The notes under the pieces are model-generated. The model worked only from the letters and a program-made list of their open reading frames with translations, did no database searches and was not told the origin of the DNA. Positions 1-6,093 of a stretch of 12,070 bases of DNA are shown here, piece after piece; the first letter of the stretch is position 1; every line of letters starts with the position of its first letter. The translations under genes and the position numbers were made by a program. The DNA comes from SKKC01 sp046542845. GTDB taxonomy: Bacteria > Spirochaetota > Spirochaetia > DSM-27196 > SKKC01. The stretch spans positions 1 through 12,070 of the forward strand of contig JBKHAN010000069.1 of the NCBI GenBank assembly GCA_046542845.1. Reading direction: 5' to 3'.

Positions 1-279
1 CTTCTTGCGCGTAAACGACAATCCGCCGAATCCACCGACGATCGCGAGATAGAAGCCGAGGTCGTACCAGAAGCCGCTATTGTTCGCCTCGTAGACTCCA
101 ACCGAGCGGTTAAACAGCTGCCACACGAGTGACACCGGCGCAATCCACCCGTGCCAGACACCCCAGAAGAACCCGGCAGGGGGGTCCTCGTCGGCCTCGA
201 AGCGAGCCGTACCGGGGGCACAGGCTGCGAGTATAACGATCAGAACCAGCAGCAACATGATTCGAGAAGTGCGTCCCAT
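1..279 (-). CDS. Small predicted lipoprotein, 3' end cut by window edge
   Basis: The first 93 codons are visible and the frame is still open at the left edge, so the C-terminus is missing. The ATG is supported by an AAAGGAGA Shine-Dalgarno sequence a few bases upstream. The N-terminus (MGRTSRIMLLLVLIVILAAC) is a lipoprotein signal peptide with lipobox LAAC, the Cys being residue 20, so the mature protein should be lipidated and held at a membrane. The mature part is short and aromatic, with GFFWGVWHGWIAP, SLVWQLFN and GFWYDLGFYLAIVGGFGG, and looks like one or two membrane-associated hydrophobic segments ending in basic residues (TRKK). I recall widespread uncharacterised proteins with this WHG..AP..L/FN..YDLGF pattern, but I know of no established function and assign none. 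It lies downstream of the AlkD-like gene on the same strand and has its own promoter-like sequence. Confidence 0.8.
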   Translation of the reverse strand, partial: MGRTSRIMLLLVLIVILAACAPGTARFEADEDPPAGFFWGVWHGWIAPVSLVWQLFNRSVGVYEANNSGFWYDLGFYLAIVGGFGGLSFTRKK

Positions 280-339
280 TTCCAATCTCCTTTCGGGCTC
301 GCGCACACACACAAGACAGTCGCGCCAAGCACCCGCAGT

Positions 340-366
340 ATTATATACAAGCAATCTATTCGCCAA
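340..366 (-). promoter_or_regulatory. Candidate promoter for the small lipoprotein gene
   Basis: On the minus strand a perfect TATAAT (340-345) lies about 60 bases before the lipoprotein ATG. TTGGCG (361-366) sits 15 bp further upstream, which is a short spacer for a sigma-70 promoter. It overlaps the 3' end of the AlkD-like gene. The -10 match is clear and the -35 match is weak. No rho-independent terminator was seen between the two genes, so readthrough is also possible. Confidence 0.35.
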
Positions 367-1072
367 CGGGTGTGGATGCTAATGGAGCCTGGGAGCGGCG
401 CGAGTCCCCGGACGATTTCATAAGCTCGGCACGCGTATCCTTCGGCAGTTTCTCCAGTGCGTAGCGAAACGCGACACGGGGCATGTCGTCCCGGTGCTGC
501 CTGAGGTAGGCAATGACCGGGGCCGGCTCCTGTTCGGAAAAAACCTTGAGCATCCACCCGTATCCTTTCAGAACCAGATAGTGTTCGTCGTAAAGGAGCG
601 TATCGGCTACCTTGAACAGGAGTTCCCGGTCGTACTGCTTCCGGCGAATCGGGAGAATGAACACCACGGCAGCTGCTCTGCGTACCGAAAAGCGCTCGTG
701 CCCGGTCCACGACAGAGCGCGGTGACTCAGTTCGGGATATGCGAGGAGTAAGGTGCCGAATGCATGAGTGCAATAGTCGTCGCAGTCACCCCAGTCGTGT
801 ATGTACTTGAACAGCCACGACTCGAAAACCGAAAAGGTCTCTGTGCTATAGTGCTTTCGCTGCCGATACGCCCAGTCGAAGGCGATCGTCTTGAGCGCCT
901 CGTTTCCGCTATTGAGCAGCTGCTCGCACAAATCGAGGACGGCATCTACTGAGTGATCGTCCAGTCCTCGGTAAACGACCGCACCGGCAGCCCGAATATC
1001 GGCTGTTCGTGGATGTCGCGTCCGTGAGAGTTCCGTTTCGACACGCGTTACTATCGATTCCTTCGCTTCCAT
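356..1072 (-). CDS. AlkD-like DNA alkylation repair protein (HEAT-like repeats)
   Basis: A 238-residue cytoplasmic protein of the DNA alkylation repair family (AlkC/AlkD superfamily, PF08713 type). Members are all-helical glycosylases that excise alkylated bases, AlkD acting on N3- and N7-alkylpurines. The family look is strong: AFDWAYRQR near residues 64-72, HDWGDCDDYC at 92-101, SVRRAAAV at 129-136, KGYGWMLK at 168-175 and MPRVAFRYALEKLP near 200. The AlkD residues W109, D113, R148 and W187 of Bacillus cereus have plausible counterparts here in W94, D98, R131/R132 and W172. The W-x3-D spacing is kept. This alignment is by eye. Length matches the family. The last 20 residues (after KLPKD) are polar and probably disordered. 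No clear Shine-Dalgarno sits next to the ATG. The gene is divergent from the GH95 relic. Confidence 0.85.
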   Translation of the reverse strand: MEAKESIVTRVETELSRTRHPRTADIRAAGAVVYRGLDDHSVDAVLDLCEQLLNSGNEALKTIAFDWAYRQRKHYSTETFSVFESWLFKYIHDWGDCDDYCTHAFGTLLLAYPELSHRALSWTGHERFSVRRAAAVVFILPIRRKQYDRELLFKVADTLLYDEHYLVLKGYGWMLKVFSEQEPAPVIAYLRQHRDDMPRVAFRYALEKLPKDTRAELMKSSGDSRRSQAPLASTPVGE

Positions 1073-1079
1073 TCCGAAG

Positions 1080-1085
1080 ATTATA
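1080..1085 (-). promoter_or_regulatory. TATAAT -10 element directly before the AlkD-like gene
   Basis: The minus strand carries a perfect TATAAT with only 7 nt between it and the ATG at 1072, and no good -35 at 16-18 bp. If used, transcription would begin at or within a base or two of the start codon and give a leaderless mRNA. That would fit the absence of a Shine-Dalgarno sequence. Confidence 0.3.
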
Positions 1086-1117
1086 TCATCACCTTAATGA
1101 GGAGCTCGAAGAATCAC

Positions 1118-1519
1118 ATGACCGACTTTAAATCCCTTCTCGCGCAGCTTGCGCTCGAGTACCCGGATCGCGGGTTCGTCTGCGCGTCCCCTGCTGAACG
1201 ATGGCAGGACGGTACGATCACAGGTAACGGTTCACAGGGCGCACTCTGTTTCGGGGAACCGTACGAGGAAGAAATCGTCTTCAGCCACGAATCACTCTTT
1301 CTGCCTATCTACCCGGCAGGCAAGTTCACTCGACTCGGCGCACACCTGGATCACATCAGAAACCTGGTTTTGCAGAACGAAGGAGATTAGGCTATGGCCT
1401 TTACCATGGATGTCGCGCGTGGTGCCGGTTACCCCAGACGCACGCACACAGACCCGTTCATTGGAGGGTGCTCGCTGAGGATCACTTTGCCGGCTGTCGC
1501 GGCGAAGATTCAGTTCCCC
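1118..1519 (+). pseudogene. N-terminal remnant of a GH95-type glycoside hydrolase
   Basis: The frame opens at ATG 1118 (GAGGAG at 1100-1105, long spacing) or ATG 1097 (no Shine-Dalgarno). It contains the N-terminal signature of GH95-like (alpha-L-fucosidase/galactosidase-type) hydrolases: PAERW, then TGNGSQGALCFGEPYEEEI, then SHESLFLPIYP. An in-frame TAG at 1388-1390 follows LVLQNEGD. The same frame continues with recognisable family sequence, AMAFTMDVARGAGY then TDPFIGGCSLRI, up to about 1484. After that, similarity fades just before the 3' end of the convergent ankyrin gene. Family members are roughly 700-800 residues and about 130 remain, without the catalytic (alpha/alpha)6 barrel. It is therefore a truncated gene with a nonsense mutation and no predicted enzyme activity. 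The exact GH95 assignment is from memory of the motif; a related GH65/95-like N-terminal domain is the alternative. Confidence 0.7.
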
Positions 1520-1523
1520 TGCT

Positions 1524-3476
1524 TCACTCACCCTCGATCAAACGAAACACGGTGTCGGTCTCCACGTCGCTGCCTACCCGATACAGAGACAGGTCGTATC
1601 CTTCCCGATTGCGAAACACGTATACATCCCCTGCACGGACGGACAGGCTGAACGCACGCTGATCAGGCAGATCGACGATGAACTCGGCAAACCCATTCGG
1701 GGGAACCTGCCAGAGCTCGACAACGCCGTCATACACGGTATCAAACCATATCGTGAGCGATCTCCCGGTCCCGCGCGAGCGCTGATCCTGGGGATAGCGG
1801 CGGATGTTCGGTCCCTCACGACTGCTTCGATCGAGGGCAATAACGTTTTCGGTCTCGGCGGGTTCATCCGGTTCGGCGGGTTCGTCCGGGTTGTCCGCCT
1901 CTGCAACCGTCTCAGTTTCCGATTGAGCATCCGGTTTTGTCTCAGTCGCCTCAGCGGCACCATCGTCATCCGAGGCATCGTCGTCCGCTGCTGGTGGGTC
2001 GGCTCCGGCGGCCAGGAGGATCTGGACAATCTCGTCGCGTCTGGCGTTTTCTTCGGCCAGGTCAATCGGACGACGGCCGGCGTCGTTGGCAGCGTTCACC
2101 GCGGCTCCGGCTGTTACAAGTACCCGTACGATCTCAGGACTCGCGCTCCGGGAAGCGAGATGCAGAGCCGTATTTCCGTTCCGGTCACGCGCCCAGACCG
2201 GAGCGTCGGCCAGGAGGAGTCTGCGAACCGCGTCCTCCCGGTTACCGAGAACGGACAGCATCAGAATCGTCTCGCCCTGATTGTTTACCACAGAGGTGTC
2301 TGCCCCTGCCGAGAGAAGCAGGCGAAAGGTTTCCTCATGCCCCTGTGAAGCTGCGACCATGAGTGCCGTGTTGCCTTCGCTGTCGCGTACTTCAAGGGGA
2401 ACGTCACGATCAAGCAGCATACGTACCACCTGCTCACGCCCAATCGAAACAAGCAGAAGCGTTTCGTTCTCGCGATTCCGCGCAGCAGGATCGAGTCCCT
2501 GCTCAAGGAGCAGTTGCAACACCTCCGTATTGCCGGCCGATGCGGCGACGAATGCGACCTCGCGGGCAAAGTCGTCATCCACGTTCATATCCCCATCGGC
2601 CGCACGAATGAGCCGGGCACTCTCGGTCAGACCCTGGGAACGCTGTGCGCTGCGTGCCAGGGCGAATGCGAATGCTGTTCTACCGTCAGGCAGTGTCGTG
2701 TTGACCGCGACCCCGGACTCCAGAAGCAGGTTTACAATATCAGGATGATCTGCGTCAGCTGCCACCATGAGCGGTGTGCGCCCTGCGGAGTCCGTCCGTT
2801 CCGCCTCCGCACCGTACTCCAAAAGCAGCCGGGTAATACCCGCGTTACCCGCCGCAACGGCCTCAAAGATCGGGGTTCTCCCGCCTGAGTCGGCGCGATC
2901 TGCATCAGCGCCGGCCTGCAGCAGAAAATCGACCACGTTTACCCTGCCCGCACGGATCGCCAGCAGCAGCACGCTTGAGCCGCTGTTGTCGCTTCGGTTC
3001 AGATCGGCCCCCTGCTGCTCGAGATACCTGAGAACATCGACCCCGCGGACACCGCCGGTCTCGGCCGCATACATCGCCGGCGAACGTCCGTCGTTGTCGA
3101 CCGGATCAACCGCAGCGCCATTATCGACGAGATACTCGACAACTTCGCGACTTCCCGATGCAGCACCAAAATGAAGAGCCTGCAGTCCGCGGCGATCGCG
3201 GATCGCGACATCGGCACCGACACTGACCAGATAGCGAACAGCCGGTAAAAACCCCCCTTCCGCGGAAATCATAAGGAGGGTCCGCCCGTCGCGCTGTGTC
3301 TCGTTCACGTCGCCCCCGGACTCGACGTACTCGCGCAGGGAGTCAACGTCCCCGCTTCGAGCCGCGCGAACTTCGGAAGAGGCGCAACCCGAGAGCACTG
3401 CGAAGGCCACGACGCATACAACACAATAAAAATGGCTTCGACGCCTCACACCGGATAGCGCAGATCTGATCAACAT
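1524..3476 (-). CDS. Ankyrin-repeat lipoprotein with acidic linker and C-terminal beta-rich domain
   Basis: A 650-residue envelope protein. GGAGG (3485-3489) lies 8 nt before the ATG. Residues 1-31 are a lipoprotein signal peptide: basic RRR at 11-13, hydrophobic core, lipobox LSGC with Cys31. About 14 ankyrin repeats fill residues 36-494, with repeated G-x-T-x-LM-x-A and VV-x-x-LL-x-x-GAD-V cores. Repeat 8 is stretched and degenerate (around QRSQGLTESARLI) and repeat 10 is short. Residues 495-544 are an acidic D/E/P/A/T linker. Residues 545-650 form a separate domain with alternating hydrophobic strands (SLTIWFD, GVVELWQV, AFSLSVRAG, VYVFRN, DLSLYRVG) that I do not recognise. Ankyrin repeats bind proteins, so a periplasmic or surface-exposed scaffold or binding role is inferred; no enzyme motif was seen. 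It is monocistronic, with its own promoter. Confidence 0.9.
   Translation of the reverse strand: MLIRSALSGVRRRSHFYCVVCVVAFAVLSGCASSEVRAARSGDVDSLREYVESGGDVNETQRDGRTLLMISAEGGFLPAVRYLVSVGADVAIRDRRGLQALHFGAASGSREVVEYLVDNGAAVDPVDNDGRSPAMYAAETGGVRGVDVLRYLEQQGADLNRSDNSGSSVLLLAIRAGRVNVVDFLLQAGADADRADSGGRTPIFEAVAAGNAGITRLLLEYGAEAERTDSAGRTPLMVAADADHPDIVNLLLESGVAVNTTLPDGRTAFAFALARSAQRSQGLTESARLIRAADGDMNVDDDFAREVAFVAASAGNTEVLQLLLEQGLDPAARNRENETLLLVSIGREQVVRMLLDRDVPLEVRDSEGNTALMVAASQGHEETFRLLLSAGADTSVVNNQGETILMLSVLGNREDAVRRLLLADAPVWARDRNGNTALHLASRSASPEIVRVLVTAGAAVNAANDAGRRPIDLAEENARRDEIVQILLAAGADPPAADDDASDDDGAAEATETKPDAQSETETVAEADNPDEPAEPDEPAETENVIALDRSSREGPNIRRYPQDQRSRGTGRSLTIWFDTVYDGVVELWQVPPNGFAEFIVDLPDQRAFSLSVRAGDVYVFRNREGYDLSLYRVGSDVETDTVFRLIEGE
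1855..1890 (-). repeat. 18-bp tandem duplication in the ankyrin-protein linker
   Basis: Two adjacent 18-bp units (1855-1872 and 1873-1890) match at 16 of 18 bases. They encode the repeated PDEPAE-like steps of the acidic linker. It looks like a small in-frame slippage duplication and could vary in length between strains. Confidence 0.6.
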
Positions 3477-3502
3477 ATAAAGGTCCTCCGATTTCTGTGC
3501 AG

Positions 3503-3531
3503 ACTATAGCGCGCTCACCGGTGGACTACAA
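3503..3531 (-). promoter_or_regulatory. Sigma-70-like promoter of the ankyrin lipoprotein gene
   Basis: On the minus strand TTGTAG (3526-3531) and TATAGT (3503-3508) are separated by exactly 17 bp. The predicted start near 3496 gives a 5' leader of about 20 nt that contains the GGAGG ribosome binding site. Spacing and the -10 match are good; the -35 matches 4 of 6 bases of TTGACA. Confidence 0.55.
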
Positions 3532-3611
3532 GCTTGGGGAAAAACGAGTCAATGAATCTATGAGAGTTCTTGCAGATGGATACCGTGTGCTACGCTCGTA
3601 CGTGAAGGCAC

Positions 3612-3972
3612 ATGAGTGAGACGACGGAACACGTACATACCGACACAAACATAGTCGTAGCACCGGGAATGATACACCCGGGACCCCGGGTGAGCTCAGA
3701 ACTCATGCAGCTGCTTTACGATTTTTCCGGGCGCAGTGCGTCCGTCACGAGGACCCGGTTCCCGCGACTGCTACACGCACCGGCTGACCCGGGAGGTCGA
3801 CGTTCTACTCACATCAGACAGTAATCCTGTGTGCTGGACACATACGGTGGGACACGGTCGCGTCGCGTATCTGAGTCTCGGTCACTGCACCGGGGCATTC
3901 ACTCACCCATCAGTCAGATCGACAATCCAACACCTCTGGGCCTGGACAGGAGGACGACGTGGAAACGGGTAG
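3612..3972 (+). pseudogene. Remnant of a ThuA-like (trehalose utilisation family) protein
   Basis: The clear part is 3769-3972. In the frame that begins at GTG 3736 it reads DCYTHRLTREVDVLLTSD, then NPVCWTHTVGHGRVAYLSLG and HCTGAFTHPSVRSTIQHLW, ending at TAG 3970. This is the C-terminal signature of ThuA-like domains (PVxWT-x-x-x-GxGRV-x-Y-x-x-LGH, a glutamine-amidotransferase-like fold found in sugar-utilisation clusters). In a different frame, from ATG 3612, comes NIVVAPGMIHPGPRVSSELM, which could be the N-terminal beta-alpha unit of the same family. The middle, on the order of 100 residues, is absent, and the two parts are out of frame around 3725-3765. I read this as a gene collapsed by internal deletion. 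The C-terminal half is fairly secure and the N-terminal assignment is tentative. The intact aldo/keto reductase starts 57 nt downstream, so the two may once have formed an operon. Confidence 0.6.
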
Positions 3973-3978
3973 GCCACA

Positions 3979-3999
3979 GCGCAGGAATTTATCCTGTGC
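3979..3999 (+). promoter_or_regulatory. Inverted repeat upstream of the aldo/keto reductase
   Basis: GCGCAGGA (3979-3986) and TCCTGTGC (3992-3999) pair over 8 positions, one of them a G-U wobble in RNA, around a 5-nt ATTTA loop. It lies between the ThuA relic stop and the ribosome binding site GGAGGAG (4011-4017) of the next gene. No T-run follows on either strand, so an intrinsic terminator is unlikely. An operator half-site pair or a leader hairpin is possible. Confidence 0.35.
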
Positions 4000-4029
4000 A
4001 AAACGGGCGTGGAGGAGTAGGGTAGACGC

Positions 4030-4962
4030 ATGAAATACAGAAAACTTGGATCGACCGGTGAATCGGTATCTGTCGTTGGCATGGGTACGTGGCAGTTTGG
4101 TGGTGAGTGGGGTAAGACATTCGAGCAGTCCGAAGTCAACGACATGTTCGTGGCGGCGCGGGAGGCTGGCATTACGCTCATAGACACTGCTGAGTGCTAT
4201 GGTGATCACGTCTCGGAGCAGCTTATCGGGCGCGCGCTTGAAGAAACCTTTCCCGGCGAGCGCGATTCATGGTTTATCGCGACCAAGTTCGGACACAAGT
4301 TCAACGTTCCCTTCGAGCGCGATCAGATCTGGGACGCCGACGGCGTGACGAAACAGATCGAGAATTCCCTGAGTGCGCTTCGCACTGACTACGTGGATCT
4401 CCTGCAGTTCCATTCCGGCGGTGACGACGTGTTCGATAATGACGAGTTGTGGGAACGCCTTGCGCGCCTCAAAGAACAGGGTAAGGTTCGATTCATCGGG
4501 ATCTCCATCGGATCGAATACCAACGATTATCAGACCGGAAAAGCACCGACGGTCGGCGCCGAAGCGATACAGGTCATATATAACCGTCTCGATACCGCAC
4601 CCGAGGAGAAGGTTCTTCCGCTGTGTCAGGAGCACAACCTTGGCGTCCTCGCGCGGGTTCCGCTCGCCAGCGGGTACCTGAGTGGTAAGTACAAACCAGG
4701 TGCGACATTTGACACGAGCGATGTACGCAGCCGGCACGACCGCGAGGTGGTGGAACAGCGCTTACACGAAGTTGAGCGGATCGCGGCCGACGAAGTACCC
4801 GATGGAGTACCCATGGCGCAGTGGGCGCTCGCGTGGTGCCTGTCCAATCCCGCGGTTACGGCCGTAATCCCCGGCTGCAAGAACGTAGAACAGGTCCGCA
4901 GTAACGCGCGGGCGGCAGATCTGGCTGAGCTGGTTCGGGACGATCACCCGCAGGCCGTGTAA
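4030..4962 (+). CDS. Aldo/keto reductase
   Basis: A 310-residue cytoplasmic NAD(P)H-dependent oxidoreductase of the aldo/keto reductase superfamily ((beta/alpha)8 barrel). These enzymes reduce aldehydes and ketones or oxidise sugars. The start is supported by GGAGGAG at 4011-4017. The catalytic tetrad is complete by position: D52 (in LIDTAECYG), Y57, K86 (ATKFG) and H128 (LLQFHSGG). The N-terminal MKYRKLGSTGESVSVVGMGT and the C-terminal AVIPGCKNVEQVRSNARA, the usual nucleotide-phosphate-binding segment, are typical of bacterial sugar-type AKRs. Length is normal and the frame is open throughout. It is the only apparently intact gene between 3600 and 6036, flanked by relics of ThuA-like and second-AKR genes. 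That context suggests carbohydrate metabolism; the substrate cannot be read from sequence. Confidence 0.9.
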   Translation: MKYRKLGSTGESVSVVGMGTWQFGGEWGKTFEQSEVNDMFVAAREAGITLIDTAECYGDHVSEQLIGRALEETFPGERDSWFIATKFGHKFNVPFERDQIWDADGVTKQIENSLSALRTDYVDLLQFHSGGDDVFDNDELWERLARLKEQGKVRFIGISIGSNTNDYQTGKAPTVGAEAIQVIYNRLDTAPEEKVLPLCQEHNLGVLARVPLASGYLSGKYKPGATFDTSDVRSRHDREVVEQRLHEVERIAADEVPDGVPMAQWALAWCLSNPAVTAVIPGCKNVEQVRSNARAADLAELVRDDHPQAV

Positions 4963-4992
4963 GAGAGGTCACCAGTACATTTTTCTGCCGGC

Positions 4993-5438
4993 TGCTACTA
5001 TGCCGGCACGGAGAAAAGACACCCCGATATGAAAAAGAACAAGCGCGCAAAGGCACAGACCGTAGTCGGTACGTCCTTTCGACCAAGGTCGGAAAGTACA
5101 CAGCCCCGGGAGCCTACGGGGCGGATACCTTTGATTACTCGCACGATCGGACATATCGCTCTATAGACGAGAGCATGGAGCGTCTCGGGGTCGACTATCT
5201 CGACATCGTCTCTCTGCACGACTTTGAATACGACGGACAACGGCACGCCGATGACGCTCTTTCCGCGGGCTTCAGCACTCTCGTCGAATTACGAGACTCA
5301 GGACGAATCGGAGCGATCGGAGCGGGTATCTACGCGATGGATCTCTTCAAGCGTGTCCTCCTCGAGACGGAGGTCGACGTTCTCCTGGTCCACAATCATT
5401 ACTGCCTGAACGACATTCGGTCGCGGAAATTCAGATGA
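4993..5438 (+). pseudogene. Truncated, frameshifted aldo/keto reductase (L-galactose/L-fucose dehydrogenase type)
   Basis: From about 5050 the frame reads TDRSRYVLSTKVGKY, then DTFDYSHDRTYRSIDESMER, LGVDYLDIVSLHDFEY, LRDSGRIGAIGAGIYAMDL and VLLVHNHYCLND. This is the middle of an aldo/keto reductase resembling L-galactose dehydrogenase and D-threo-aldose (L-fucose) dehydrogenase, including catalytic Lys (STKVG) and His (SLHDFEY). Upstream, in another frame, CYYAGTEKRHPDM (4993-5031) looks like the segment carrying the catalytic Tyr, so a frameshift lies near the A5 run at 5032-5036. The first 40-50 residues (cofactor site, catalytic Asp) and the last third after NHYCLND are missing. The frame ends in unrelated codons at TGA 5436. 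The intact AKR ends only 30 nt upstream, but the two are not close copies. Confidence 0.75.
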
Positions 5439-6036
5439 TACTCGAGCCCGTCATGAACAGGCAGTGCGGACCGGCCGATGGCTGTCGAGTCTTGAGTTCC
5501 GTCCAAAACGTTTATCCGTGAGCCCCGCACTCCGTACTCTCGAAACAGCAGATCTCATCCTGAAAACCCTGAAGGTCGATGCCTTCGTAGATCCGGATCT
5601 CTGCGAGCACGGGCTTCTGTACGGAGACGATGGGCTCAGTGGAGCGGAGATAGAGGCGCGTTTTGGGGAGCACACGGGAAAACGGGAATCGCGCACGGCT
5701 TTCCATTTACCGACGGATTTCCCACACTCGCACGGGTGGGCCCTCGATCTGTCGGGCGAGACAAAGCGCGACTTTCTCGAGCGGGCCACCCGGGTCATTC
5801 GCCGCTACGGCGAGGGGTACCCACCGGGAAGCCCGGCGTTCGCACTCGTAACCCACGCCCACTTCGGCGGCTTTGTGCTCGGGACAATGCTCGATATACC
5901 ACCAGCCATGCTCTCAAAGCGTAGAATGCGACAGGTAAACTGCGGAGTGACCCGCATAGAGTTCACCGACTCGTACCGCGTAGTTCACTTCAGCAACGCG
6001 ACCGCACATCTCGGGGACCTGGTCGTGCACGAATAG
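5437..6036 (+). pseudogene. Histidine phosphatase (phosphoglycerate-mutase-like) lacking its N-terminus
   Basis: A frame continuous to TAG 6034 contains RTGRWLSSLEFRP, SVSPALRTLETADLI, a family-like DPDLCEHGLLYGD, VTHAHFGGFVLGTMLDIP with the second active-site His, and a C-terminal HFSNATAHL. These are core features of the histidine phosphatase superfamily (PF00300). The essential N-terminal RHG motif, whose His forms the phospho-enzyme, is absent. Family-like sequence (ARHEQAVRTGRWL) already begins upstream of the only candidate start, GTG 5464, which has no Shine-Dalgarno, and it runs back to about 5437, where it meets the AKR relic. About 40 residues are therefore lost, and an active phosphatase is not expected. 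The rest of the frame is undamaged, so the truncation may be recent. A short expressed protein from GTG 5464 (190 residues) cannot be excluded. Confidence 0.75.
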
Positions 6037-6093
6037 GATACACGCGGAGCGCAGGGGTGTCGGCACAAGGACCACGTTCCGCTTACCACACGA

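Noticed and set aside
303..313. Short CA dinucleotide run upstream of the small lipoprotein gene
   Set aside because: It has only about five units, too short to argue for phase variation.
1923..3174. Plus-strand open frames opposite the ankyrin gene
   Set aside because: They are arginine/serine-rich antisense shadows of a high-GC repeat gene, without family motifs or ribosome binding sites.
4986..5008. Hairpin TGCCGGC...GCCGGCA after the intact AKR gene, near a T-run
   Set aside because: The T-run precedes the hairpin on the plus strand and becomes an A-run after it on the minus strand, so it is not an intrinsic terminator; it also overlaps the AKR relic.
5175..5438. Intact short 87-residue protein starting at ATG 5175
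   Set aside because: Family similarity continues in frame upstream of this ATG, and the catalytic Asp, Tyr and Lys would be excluded; it is the tail of a broken gene.
6044..6081. Weak stem GCGGAGCG/CGTTCCGC in the convergent gap before the DppB-type gene end
   Set aside because: The loop is 24 nt, one pair is a wobble, and no T-run follows on either strand, so it was not called a terminator.
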